64,000 nt of DNA from JAVBOO01 sp031550435 (GTDB taxonomy: Bacteria > Bacillota > Clostridia > Lachnospirales > WRAX01), in the NCBI GenBank assembly GCA_031550435.1, contig JAVBOO010000011.1:1-64000 (forward strand). Direction: 5' to 3'. A program made the translations under genes and the position numbers. The first letter of the stretch is position 1; every line of letters starts with the position of its first letter. The notes beneath the pieces are model-generated. The model worked only from the letters and a program-made list of their open reading frames with translations. It made no database searches and was not told where the DNA came from. This document shows, piece by piece, positions 37,904-46,182 of this stretch.

Positions 37904-39501
37904 GTGCTGTGACCGCAATATACGGTTTTGGACGCTATATTCGTTTTATCGCTCGACGCGAGCGCCTGATAGGTCTTTTGTGGATACTGTGCATTTCCGT
38001 GTTTAGTGTCGCGATAGCCGCAGCTTATCCGAATATTATACCGACAACGCAGGAAATGTACGCCATGGCTCAAACAATGAATACACCCGCAACAATCGCG
38101 ATGATGGGGCCGGTCTATGGTATGGACGCTCTCACTACCGCAATAGTAATGTCGCAGGAATGTCTTTTGTGGATTGCCCTAGCCGCAGCGGTAATGAACA
38201 TCTTCTTTATCGTTCGGCATACTCGCGAAGACGAGGAACTCGGAAGACTGGAAATGCTCCGCTCTTTGCCTGTGGGAAGGCTCGCGAACCCAACGGCTGC
38301 TCTTGTTTCGGCTTTTGCAATGAATTTGATCGTATCCGGACTTATAGCGCTTGGTCTTTCGGCAGTCAACATTCCCGGAACAAACTTGGCGGGCGCGCTT
38401 GTTTACGGCCTTTCTGTCGGTGCTGTCGGCTTTATGTTTGCGGGTCTGACTCTTTTGTCGGTGCAGCTGTTTACGACACCGCGCGGCGCAACCGCCCTAA
38501 TGCTTGCGTTGTTGTTTGTTTTCTACGTTATGCGCGCGTCCGGAGATATCTCAGGCAATGCACTTTCATATATTTCACCCCTGGGGCTTTGCCTCAAAGT
38601 ATATGCGTTCTACGATAACAACCCCCTACCGATACTCCTGCTGCTGACCGAAGGCTTGGTATTTGGCGCTATCGGCCTGGCAATATGCCAAAGCCGCGAC
38701 CTCGGGGAAGGCGTTATCCCCGCGCGGCCCGGCAAAAAGCACGCTTCTCGCTTTCTGCTCAGCCCGTTTGGCCTGGCATGGAGGCTAAAGCGCAACAGCC
38801 TGATTGCCTGGAGTATTGCCGGCTTTGCTCTCGGCGCATCTTACGGCAGTGTAATCGGCGAGATGGAGCGCTTTGTCGAGAGCAACGAAATGGTCAAAAA
38901 ACTGCTTGAAGCCATTGGCGCGGAGCATTCGATGATCGACAGTTTTGTTGCCATGATATTCATGATTATGGCAATCCTCGGTACTTGCAGCGCAATCACG
39001 GCAGTAACAAAAATTCGCTCGGAAGAAAATCGCGGAAGGCTGGAACAGATTTATTCCAAATCTGTTTCAAGAACAACTATGTTCGCAAGCTATATTATTA
39101 TAGCAATTATCCAGTCCTTGCTTGTTATGTTACTCTCGGCGCTCGGTATGTACGCCGCCTCTTACTCTTCCGGCCTGCTGAATTTGGATTTGCTGATAAA
39201 AGCCGCTCTTTGCTACGTACCGGCTCTGCTTGCTGTCGCCGGCGCAACCGTCTTGCTTGTCGGGCTGCTGCCGAAGCTGACAGCGCTTATATGGGTTTTG
39301 ATGACCTACTCCTTTGTTGCCTGCTATTTCGGAAAACTGTTAGAATTTCCTGATTGGGCCGCAAAACTCACACCGTTCGGTCATATACCGCAGCTGCCCG
39401 TTCAGGATTTTAATGCCGCTCCGTTGATAATTCTGACTTTGACGGGCTCGGTCTTAGCCATAGCGGGGATAAGCGCTTATAGAAGGAGAGATATTAAGTA
39501 A
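37900..39501 (+). CDS. ABC exporter permease (polyketide-antibiotic-exporter-like)
   Basis: The 533-residue integral membrane protein has about 12 hydrophobic segments in two similar halves. Each half begins with an RR/KR-x-L-x-x-W-like entry (RFIARRERLIGLLWILCISV; WRLKRNSLIAWSIAGFALGA) and has a conserved cytoplasmic motif in TREDEELGRLEMLRSLPVGR and KIRSEENRGRLEQIYSKSVS. The duplicated fold is typical of fused ABC-2 permeases paired with DrrA-like ATPases. The stop codon is part of a repeat C end (ATTAAGTAAGTGCTG). Confidence 0.92.
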   Translation: MSAVTAIYGFGRYIRFIARRERLIGLLWILCISVFSVAIAAAYPNIIPTTQEMYAMAQTMNTPATIAMMGPVYGMDALTTAIVMSQECLLWIALAAAVMNIFFIVRHTREDEELGRLEMLRSLPVGRLANPTAALVSAFAMNLIVSGLIALGLSAVNIPGTNLAGALVYGLSVGAVGFMFAGLTLLSVQLFTTPRGATALMLALLFVFYVMRASGDISGNALSYISPLGLCLKVYAFYDNNPLPILLLLTEGLVFGAIGLAICQSRDLGEGVIPARPGKKHASRFLLSPFGLAWRLKRNSLIAWSIAGFALGASYGSVIGEMERFVESNEMVKKLLEAIGAEHSMIDSFVAMIFMIMAILGTCSAITAVTKIRSEENRGRLEQIYSKSVSRTTMFASYIIIAIIQSLLVMLLSALGMYAASYSSGLLNLDLLIKAALCYVPALLAVAGATVLLVGLLPKLTALIWVLMTYSFVACYFGKLLEFPDWAAKLTPFGHIPQLPVQDFNAAPLIILTLTGSVLAIAGISAYRRRDIK

Positions 39502-39523
39502 GTGCTGATTTAACTTAAGTAAG
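39494..39523 (+). repeat. Repeat C, solo end overlapping the permease stop
   Basis: TTAAGTAAGTGCTGATTTAA (39494-39513) equals the left end of the element at 44503-44660. A further CTTAAGTAAG follows directly. It supplies the TAA stop of the ABC permease. Bases 39524-39720 otherwise hold only a small ACCCGC-TTT-GCGGGT hairpin and no gene. Confidence 0.7.
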
Positions 39524-39725
39524 CTGCTCTCTTCACCCCGAAAACACTTGCAAAACTCACCGGAATGCGTGTAAAATATGTTACAGGATTCACAAATGAG
39601 CTATTAAAAATTACACGAAACCCGCTTTGCGGGTTGAACGGGCGATTCTTTCCCTTTTTTACCGGAAAGACGCAATACGATTTTTCAACATGCCCACAAA
39701 GCAAAACTCTTATGGAGGTGCGGTT

Positions 39726-40382
39726 TTGAGAAACAAGCTGATAAATACCGGCGAGTTTATGAAGCACTTGAAAGACGGAATGACGATAATGATAGGCGGA
39801 TTCATGGGCAACGGTACCCCCGAAGCTCTGGTCGATGCGATTATTGAAAGCGGAATAAAGGATTATACCGTTATCGCAAACGATACGGCAATGCCAGGGG
39901 TCGGGATTTCGAAGCTGATAGCGACAAAGAGGGTCAAAAAGCTCATAGCGTCGCATATCGGGCTTAACCCTCAAACTGGCGAGCTAATGGGTACGGGCGA
40001 GCTTGATGTAACGCTGGTTCCTCAAGGCACTCTAATCGAGAGAATACGCTGCGGGGGAAGCGGTATAGGCGGCTTCTTAACTCCTACCGGTCTCGGAACC
40101 GATGTCGAAAATGGCAAGCAAATTGTTGCGGCTGACGGCAAAAATTACCTGCTGGAGCTTCCTTTAAAGGCCGATTTGGCGATAATCCGAGGCACAACTG
40201 TTGATAAATCGGGTAATGTGTTTTTTGCCGGCACTACGAAAAACTTTAACCCTCTTATCGCAACAGCAGCGGATACTGTCGTGGCGGAGGCCGAAACGCT
40301 TGTCGAGTCCGGTGAGCTTGAAACCGAGCTTGTTATGCTTTCGGGTATTTTTGTTGACTTTATTGTCGGAGGTGCAAATTAA
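39726..40382 (+). CDS. atoD: 3-oxoacid (acetoacetate-type) CoA-transferase subunit A
   Basis: The product is 218 residues from TTG 39726, with TATGGAGGTGCGG upstream. The longer open frame from 39627 lacks a site. The family I alpha-subunit motifs are GGFMGNGTPEALVDAI near the N-terminus and GGSGIGGFLTPTGLGTDVEN later. With subunit B it swaps CoA between acyl groups such as acetate, butyrate or acetoacetate. The subunit B start overlaps its stop (TAATG). In clostridia these enzymes serve fermentation or fatty-acid use. The exact substrate is not predictable. Confidence 0.92.
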   Translation: MRNKLINTGEFMKHLKDGMTIMIGGFMGNGTPEALVDAIIESGIKDYTVIANDTAMPGVGISKLIATKRVKKLIASHIGLNPQTGELMGTGELDVTLVPQGTLIERIRCGGSGIGGFLTPTGLGTDVENGKQIVAADGKNYLLELPLKADLAIIRGTTVDKSGNVFFAGTTKNFNPLIATAADTVVAEAETLVESGELETELVMLSGIFVDFIVGGAN

Positions 40383-41035
40383 TGGACGCGAAAGAAATTA
40401 TCGCAAGACGCGCGGCTTTAGAACTGTGCGACGGCGACGTTGTTAACCTCGGCATAGGACTCCCGACGCTTGTGGCAAGTTACGTTCCCGAAGATGTAGA
40501 CATAGTACTGCAATCCGAAAACGGGATACTCGGCATGAAAGGCATTGCCGGCGAAGGTGAAATAAACAAAAATATTGTAAACGCCGGGGGAGCTAATGTA
40601 ACCGTCAAAAAAGACGCATGCTTTTTTGACAGTGCGACCTCTTTTATGATAATAAGAGGCGGACATGTTGACAAAACTATGCTTGGCGCGTTGGAGGTAG
40701 ACCAATCCGGTTCTCTTGCCAGCCATATCATACCCGGGAAGATGGTTCCCGGCATGGGCGGCGCAATGGACCTCGTTTCCGGTTCAAAGAAGGTTATAGT
40801 TTTAACTACTCATACCGCCAAGGGCAACAGCCCAAAAATACTTAAGAAATGCACGCTTCCGCTGACAGCGGTCTCTAAGGTAAACATGATTATAACAGAG
40901 CTCGCGGTTATCGAGGTAACCCCCAAAGGCCTTTTGCTCAAAGAAGTAGCGTCGGGGCACACGGTTGAAGAAGTTGTCAGCCTGACTGACGCCGATTTGA
41001 TAATAAACGAAGAAATAAAGGTGTTCGGGGAGTAA
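40382..41035 (+). CDS. atoA: 3-oxoacid (acetoacetate-type) CoA-transferase subunit B
   Basis: The 217-residue beta subunit contains the catalytic Glu in VLQSENGILGMKG, then GHVDKTMLGALEVDQSG and KMVPGMGGAMDLVSGSKKVI, all typical of family I CoA-transferases. Translation is coupled to subunit A by the TAATG overlap, preceded by GGAGG. A very strong terminator follows at 41099. The two-gene unit is bracketed by solo repeat C ends at 39494 and 41063. Confidence 0.94.
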   Translation: MDAKEIIARRAALELCDGDVVNLGIGLPTLVASYVPEDVDIVLQSENGILGMKGIAGEGEINKNIVNAGGANVTVKKDACFFDSATSFMIIRGGHVDKTMLGALEVDQSGSLASHIIPGKMVPGMGGAMDLVSGSKKVIVLTTHTAKGNSPKILKKCTLPLTAVSKVNMIITELAVIEVTPKGLLLKEVASGHTVEEVVSLTDADLIINEEIKVFGE

Positions 41036-41062
41036 GGCACGCCTGTTCAATACTAAGGCAAT

Positions 41063-41079
41063 TTCAAGTAAACACTGAT
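41063..41079 (+). repeat. Repeat C, solo end after atoA
   Basis: TTCAAGTAAACACTGAT matches the inverted form of the right end of the element at 44503-44660 (TTAAGTAAACACTGATTAAA) with one change near its start and a diverging tail. Confidence 0.5.
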
Positions 41080-41098
41080 CAATTCACTTTGGACGAAA

Positions 41099-41136
41099 AA
41101 ACGGCCCATCGGCATAACTGCCGATGGGCCGTTTAA
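41099..41136. terminator. Strong terminator after atoA
   Basis: AAACGGCCCATCGGCA-TAAC-TGCCGATGGGCCGTTT is a perfect 16-bp stem. Confidence 0.93.
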
Positions 41137-41139
41137 TAT

Positions 41140-41265
41140 ATTACCGCGGAAGTTAAATACCGCATAAAATACTTACGCGGTTACTCGTGCCGAGCAGACG
41201 CGTCTGCGTCTTAGCGAGGGAACAACAAAATATAGCGTTTCCCTATATTTTGTTGCCGAAGTAAT
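41140..41265 (+). repeat. Element B, copy B5 with internal deletion
   Basis: Both ends are intact (ATTACCGCGGAAGTTAAATA; GCCGAAGTAAT), as is the second hairpin (CAACAAAATATAG/CTATATTTTGTTG). The first hairpin has been removed: GAGCAGACGCG joins directly to TCTGCGTCTTAGC, about 33 bases shorter than B2. ATATTAC/GTAATAT frames the copy. Confidence 0.92.
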
Positions 41266-41297
41266 ATGTTCTATATCAGCAAATCCGAAACCGCCCG

Positions 41298-42782
41298 TTA
41301 CAGCTTTTTTCGTTCCCCGGCTTTTACTGACGACCAAATTCTTGATGCAGACATCAGCACTATCAGGGCGAACAAAACGATAGACAGCGGACTCTTGAAT
41401 ATGGTTGAAAATACGCCGAAGAGCGATTGTTCAAGCACAACAATCCTTCTGAAGTTATTTTCAAGAAGATTGCAAAGTATAATGCCCAAAATAACGGGGC
41501 CGACCGGGTAATCAAAACGCTTGAGCAAATATCCCGCTATGCTGAAACCAAACATCCAAAATATATCATACATGTTCGAGCGAACCGCAAAAGCACCTAT
41601 AACGGAAAGAACCAGAATAATCGGCATAAGAACGGATTTCGGCAGCTCAACGATTTTGACAAACAGCCTTATACCCGTCAGCCCGAACAGCAGCAAGAAC
41701 ACGGATGCAAAACTCAAACAGACGATTATCAGCCAAAACAAATCCGGGTTTGATGTTATCAGGTTAGGCCCGGGACGAAGACCGTGAATTGTGAACGCGC
41801 TCAGCATAACGGCAGTGATTGCGTCTCCCGGTATGCCGAGTGTAAGCATCGGGATAAAAGCGCCCCCTATGGCGGCATTGTTCGCGCTCTCAGGTGCAAT
41901 CACACCTTCGACTGTACCTTCGCCAAACGGTGCTTCGGGGTTTTTAACAGTTCGCTTGGCAAAGTCGTAGCTCAGGAGTGCCGCAATATCTCCACCCGCC
42001 CCCGGAAGTGCACCGACTAACACACCAAGTACCGAAGACCTGAGAGTCAGCGGTAAATGTTTTAGCGTTGTCGCTTTTGACGGCAGTATTTTTCCTATGT
42101 TTTGCTTAACAGGCTTAATGCTCATATCCGAAAGCATGACAAGCACTTCCGATGCGCCGAAAAGTCCTATCATCGCAACAACGAAATCAACGCCCGAGTT
42201 CAAATACACGGCGTTTAGCGTAAAACGTTTTACAGCCGTTTGCGGGTCTATACCGATGCAGCCGACAAAAAGCCCTATGGCCCCGGCAATAAGCCCTTTT
42301 TTAACAGAACCCGTGCCAAGACTCCCCACCGCAAATAGGCCGATTACCGCAAGCATCAGATAGTCGATCGAATGAAACCTAAGCGCCAGCTTTGAGACCA
42401 AAGGTGCGCAAAGAGCCAATACAATGATCCCGAAAATTGTGCCGAAAACCGATTGTATCGTTGCTATGCCCATGGCTTGTCCCGCCCGCCCCTTCTTGGC
42501 AAGAGGATAGCCGTCAAAACCTGTGGCGACTGCCGCGGGCGCTCCGGGTATGTTAAGCAATATCGCTGAGCGAGAACCGCCGAAAACAGCTCCGACAAAA
42601 ACACCTATCATCATCGCGATAGCGTTCTCTGTTTTCCAACCGAACGTAAACGAAACAAGCAAAGAGACCGCCATTGTTCCGGACAGCCCCGGTACCGCCC
42701 CGACATAAACGCCCAAGAACGTGCCTAACGCTACAAGAGCTATTATTGCGGGATTTGTTAAAAATGCAGCTATATATTCCAT
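41298..42782 (-). CDS. tctA: Tripartite tricarboxylate transporter permease TctA
   Basis: The product is 494 residues from ATG 42782, with GTGGAGAACA giving proper spacing. A GTG 12 bases earlier overlaps the site. About 11 membrane segments are visible, with family motifs GVYVGAVPGLSGTMAVSLLV and a second copy GVLVGALPGAGGDIAALLSY, plus PGDAITAVMLSAFTIHGLRPGP. TctA is the large membrane subunit of a sodium- or proton-driven uptake system for carboxylates such as citrate. Its partners tctB and tctC lie upstream, but element A7 now separates it from tctB. Confidence 0.95.
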   Translation of the reverse strand: MEYIAAFLTNPAIIALVALGTFLGVYVGAVPGLSGTMAVSLLVSFTFGWKTENAIAMMIGVFVGAVFGGSRSAILLNIPGAPAAVATGFDGYPLAKKGRAGQAMGIATIQSVFGTIFGIIVLALCAPLVSKLALRFHSIDYLMLAVIGLFAVGSLGTGSVKKGLIAGAIGLFVGCIGIDPQTAVKRFTLNAVYLNSGVDFVVAMIGLFGASEVLVMLSDMSIKPVKQNIGKILPSKATTLKHLPLTLRSSVLGVLVGALPGAGGDIAALLSYDFAKRTVKNPEAPFGEGTVEGVIAPESANNAAIGGAFIPMLTLGIPGDAITAVMLSAFTIHGLRPGPNLITSNPDLFWLIIVCLSFASVFLLLFGLTGIRLFVKIVELPKSVLMPIILVLSVIGAFAVRSNMYDIFWMFGFSIAGYLLKRFDYPVGPVILGIILCNLLENNFRRIVVLEQSLFGVFSTIFKSPLSIVLFALIVLMSASRIWSSVKAGERKKL

Positions 42783-42800
42783 ATTGTTCTCCACTAAGCT

Positions 42801-42909
42801 ATTGATCCCCCGATTAAACCATGAGGTTTAATCACCACTTTATACCGCCTGACGGCCTAATGGGGATTGAGGAGACAAGTTTAGCGAATGCTCAATTTGT
42901 CTCCTCAAT
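42801..42909 (+). repeat. Element A, copy A7 inside the tct operon
   Basis: The hairpin GATTAAACC-ATGA-GGTTTAATC is perfect. The second stem reads ATTGAGGAGACAA with TTGTCTCCTCAAT. Both arms differ from the usual GGCGACAA/TTGTCGCC, so pairing is kept by a double change. The element lies 18 bases upstream of the tctA ATG. About 95 further bases before tctB show no gene. Confidence 0.93.
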
Positions 42910-43006
42910 GAGTGGCAATTAAGCCGAAAATTTGCGCCCCAAATGTAGCAGTCGGGCTTAACGGCCGAATATCCGCCAAAAATTAAAACCTAGCAACGGC
43001 CTGCGG

Positions 43007-43510
43007 TTACGGCATTACAACATTCAGCATCAGCGTAAACACGACATACACAAACGCCATGCACGCAGCCGACCACAGTAAATTCTTGATGTACCCTCCC
43101 TTTCCGAGCATGCACATCGTTCCCCACAAAAATAACGGAGTCAAGATATAGAATCCGACACCGAAAAAAAGCAGCAGACAGTACATTACGACAACAGCAA
43201 TCACTTTTATCACGTTAACGGGAAAAATATCAAATGCGGCTGCAGCTAAATTCTTTTTGCTCTCCGCTTCTTTTCCGATATTTTCAATAAGTATAATAAA
43301 CGCAAGCAAAACCCACACACATGTTATCAAGAGAGGAAGCGCCGCAGCAGATGCAATTCTCGGCTCGTCTGATTCAAACCAAAGCCTGAGCGCGCAGGCA
43401 AACAAAACAACGCCCAAAGTAAGCAGTACGACCGTGAATGTTTTCTCGCCCGGTCTGAGCAGTTTTGCCTTGCTTATATTTTTTTGCATGTTTCCCTCGT
43501 CTTTGTCCAT
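43007..43510 (-). CDS. tctB: Tripartite tricarboxylate transporter small subunit TctB
   Basis: The product is 167 residues from ATG 43510, which overlaps the tctC stop by one base (TAATG). An ATG at 43489 with GAGGG upstream is an alternative. Four hydrophobic stretches are seen: VVLLTLGVVLFACALRLWF, ALPLLITCVWVLLAFIILI, IKVIAVVVMYCLLLFFGVGF and LLWSAACMAFVYVVFTLML. This is the layout of the DUF1468/TctB family, the small membrane subunit linking the binding protein to TctA. Confidence 0.88.
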   Translation of the reverse strand: MDKDEGNMQKNISKAKLLRPGEKTFTVVLLTLGVVLFACALRLWFESDEPRIASAAALPLLITCVWVLLAFIILIENIGKEAESKKNLAAAAFDIFPVNVIKVIAVVVMYCLLLFFGVGFYILTPLFLWGTMCMLGKGGYIKNLLWSAACMAFVYVVFTLMLNVVMP

Positions 43511-44487
43511 TATTCCTCGATTAAACCGCAGTTTTTCAACGCACTTATTGTGTTTTCCTGCCATGAGGAAATAAACTCGGCGGCCTTCTCACCCGTGTAA
43601 ACAAGCGCGTTTATATTCAAATCAACCATGAGTTCACGGTAACTTTCATCTTGCGCCGCAGCCGCAAAAGCCTTTCCGAGCTTTTCTTCCGCCGCCTTAT
43701 CCGTACCTTTTTTCACAAAGACACCGTAGAACGGGCCCCAAGGCAGATATTTCGCAAAATCCGGATATTCGTCGGTTATAACCGGCACATCCGGCAGAGC
43801 AGCAACCGTATCTTCCGCAAACATTGTCAGAAACTTTAAGCTGCCTTCTTTGTGAAGCTCAACTCCCGCCTGAACCTTGCACACGGTGAAATCGCATTCA
43901 CCGCTCATAACCGCTGTTCTAGCCGATGCGTCACTGTCATAAGGTATCTGGTTAAACGTTGCGCCCGTTATGTCTTTGATGAACGCGGCCACCGTCCACG
44001 GCAGACCGCCCTTCCCCGTTGTCGACAGCTTTACGGTTCCCGGCGATGCCAGTGCCGCGTTAACCAGCGAAGAGAACGACTCGTAAGCCGAGTCTTTCGC
44101 GACAGCGATTCCTACGACCTCGCTTCCTACCAAAAATACGCAGTCAAAATCTTCGTAAGTAAGCTCGCTTATATCAAGCGCTTTGTACAGCGCCGGGTTT
44201 TCCGCTCCCATGAGAAGCGTGTAACCGTCTGCCGACGTATCGTAAACAAATTGCGTTGCGACAGAACCGGTCGCTCCGGTCATATTTTGAACGACTATCG
44301 AGCCGCCCAGTTCTTTTTCGGCAAGAGCGGCAAGCGGCCGCATAAGCGTGTCTGTTCCTCCGCCTGCTCCCCATTGCACCACACCGTTTATACTTTTCAC
44401 GGGATAATCGGAGCCGCTTTTTTTACCGCAGGAAGCAAGCCCGAAAGCAAGCGACGCGGCCAACAACATGCAAAAAATTTTCTTCAC
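43510..44487 (-). CDS. tctC: Tripartite tricarboxylate transporter binding lipoprotein TctC (Bug family)
   Basis: The product is 325 residues from GTG 44487, with CACCGGAGG upstream. The start MKKIFCMLLAASLAFGLASC is a lipoprotein signal. The mature part has the Bug-family patterns VVQWGAGGGTDTLMRPLAAL, VQNMTGATGSVATQFVYDT and GYTLLMGAENPAL. It captures a carboxylate outside the cell and hands it to TctAB. The ligand is not predictable, but an oxaloacetate decarboxylase in the window fits citrate or a C4-dicarboxylate. Confidence 0.93.
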   Translation of the reverse strand: MKKIFCMLLAASLAFGLASCGKKSGSDYPVKSINGVVQWGAGGGTDTLMRPLAALAEKELGGSIVVQNMTGATGSVATQFVYDTSADGYTLLMGAENPALYKALDISELTYEDFDCVFLVGSEVVGIAVAKDSAYESFSSLVNAALASPGTVKLSTTGKGGLPWTVAAFIKDITGATFNQIPYDSDASARTAVMSGECDFTVCKVQAGVELHKEGSLKFLTMFAEDTVAALPDVPVITDEYPDFAKYLPWGPFYGVFVKKGTDKAAEEKLGKAFAAAAQDESYRELMVDLNINALVYTGEKAAEFISSWQENTISALKNCGLIEE

Positions 44488-44502
44488 TTTATACCTCCGG
44501 TG

Positions 44503-44660
44503 TTAAGTAAGTGCTGATTTAATCAAACGGTTGCGCCCGCAAGGGACAGCCGCAAGCATCCCGCTCCGCGCAAAGGCCGTATAACGGCCGCTTAGGACGC
44601 GGATGCGCGGATTAAATCAGCCATGTATCCGTCCAAGTGATTTAATCAGTGTTTACTTAA
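44503..44660. repeat. Repeat C, MITE-like element with 23-bp inverted ends
   Basis: TTAAGTAAGTGCTGATTTAA at the left (44503 on) matches the inverse of the right end TGATTTAATCAGTGTTTACTTAA (44638-44660) at 19 of 23 positions. The interior is GC-rich with short hairpins (GGCCG-TATAA-CGGCC) and no gene. It lies directly upstream of the tctC ribosome site, so it may carry or disturb the tct promoter. Confidence 0.75.
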
Positions 44661-44727
44661 AACTCATCTGTCAAGATCAAACCGATAAACGCCGACTGTT
44701 GCGAACAAGCGTCTTCCGTATGTCAGT

Positions 44728-46176
44728 CTATTTCATTCTCTCAAGCAGTTTGAGCATGAAATCCCAAACTCTTTCGACAGAAGATATGCTGACCCTCTCG
44801 TCCGGCGTATGGACATCAAACATATCGGGGCCGAGAGAAATACAGTCAAGGCCTTTAAGTTTATCGGCAAACACTCCGCATTCCAGCCCCGCATGAATAG
44901 CGTTGATAACGGGTTCCTTTCCGTACATCTCTTTGTAGAGTCCGGTTATCATTGGGCGTATTTTCGAATTTCTGTCGTATTCCCAGCCGGGGTAATCTCC
45001 TCTTGCGCCAAACTGCGCGCCGACTATACCAGCGACACACTTGATTTTTTGAACAAGCAAACGCTTTTTCGACGCGACCGAGCTTCTTACGGCGCACTGT
45101 ATTCTTATGCTGTTATTCTTCGTTGAGATAACACCGACGTTGTTTGAGGTTTCGACAAGGCCGGGTATATTCATGCTCATCGAGCTTACTCCGCAGGGTA
45201 AAAGCATCAGCGCGCGCATTACGCGAGTCAGCATATCTCCCGTGAAAACACTCCCGGTATGCTTGCATTCTGAGACTTCGAGTTTTAAGCCCGGATCTGA
45301 AGTTTCGTATTCATATCTGTAGGCCTTGCCCGCTTCCTCTGCCGCTTCGAAAACAGCGGCTTTTTCTGTTTCTTTAACATAAACGACTACCGAAGCCTCA
45401 CGCGGAATTGCGTTGTCCTTTGAGCCGCCTGTTATAAACGCAAGCACTGTCTCGTGCTTTTCGAAAACAGTGTAGAGCGTCCTTCCGAGAAGGCAGTTTG
45501 CGTTTCCGCGCTCTTTGTCTATATCCATGCCGGAATGTCCGCCCTTAAGTCCGTATACTTTGATTTCAACAGGTGTAAACCCATCCGGAGCCGCGCCGAG
45601 TTCGCCTGTTAAGTCAAGGTCGATTTTAACGCCGCCCGCGCATGAAGTAAGGAAAATTCCTTCCTCCTCGGAATCCAGGTTAATGAAAATCCTGCCGTTT
45701 ATAAGAGCGGGATCAATAGCCTCTGCGCCGCCCATTCCGACTTCTTCGTCCGTCGTGATAACAAATTCAATCGCAGGATGCTTGAAATCAAGTTCCATGA
45801 GTGCCATAGCATATGCCACTGCGATGCCGTTATCCGCACCGAGCGTCGTACCCTCGGCTTTCAAAAAGTCACCGTCGATATTCAGCTTCAGGCCGTCTTT
45901 TGTAAAATCAAACTCCGTTTCGTTGTTCTTTTCGCAAACCATATCCATATGACCCTGCAAAATGACAACCGGAGCATTCTCATAGCCTTGCGAAGCTTTC
46001 ATACGTATAACAAGATTGTTTGCGCTGTCCTGAACAGCATCAAGCCCCAGTCCCTTTGCGTAAGCCAATATGTGGTCGCTCACGGCTTTTTCGTTACCTG
46101 AGCCGTGCGGTATCCGTGCTATGTCCTCAAAGTGTTTAAAAACACGCTTCGGTTCAAGATTTTCTGTAATGTACAT
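44728..46176 (-). CDS. pepD: Aminoacyl-histidine dipeptidase PepD (M20 family)
   Basis: The 482-residue cytosolic zinc peptidase has metal and catalytic motifs LQGHMDMVCEKN, TTLGADNGIAVAYAMALME and TTDEEVGMGGAEAID, then NLDSEEEG. C-terminal HAGLECGVF provides the last ligand. It splits dipeptides with a range of side chains, carnosine included in some bacteria. It is 6 bases after ftsY on the same strand, probably by transcriptional piggy-backing in the smc-ftsY run. The length is the usual one. Confidence 0.94.
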   Translation of the reverse strand: MYITENLEPKRVFKHFEDIARIPHGSGNEKAVSDHILAYAKGLGLDAVQDSANNLVIRMKASQGYENAPVVILQGHMDMVCEKNNETEFDFTKDGLKLNIDGDFLKAEGTTLGADNGIAVAYAMALMELDFKHPAIEFVITTDEEVGMGGAEAIDPALINGRIFINLDSEEEGIFLTSCAGGVKIDLDLTGELGAAPDGFTPVEIKVYGLKGGHSGMDIDKERGNANCLLGRTLYTVFEKHETVLAFITGGSKDNAIPREASVVVYVKETEKAAVFEAAEEAGKAYRYEYETSDPGLKLEVSECKHTGSVFTGDMLTRVMRALMLLPCGVSSMSMNIPGLVETSNNVGVISTKNNSIRIQCAVRSSVASKKRLLVQKIKCVAGIVGAQFGARGDYPGWEYDRNSKIRPMITGLYKEMYGKEPVINAIHAGLECGVFADKLKGLDCISLGPDMFDVHTPDERVSISSVERVWDFMLKLLERMK

Positions 46177-46182
46177 TTTATC

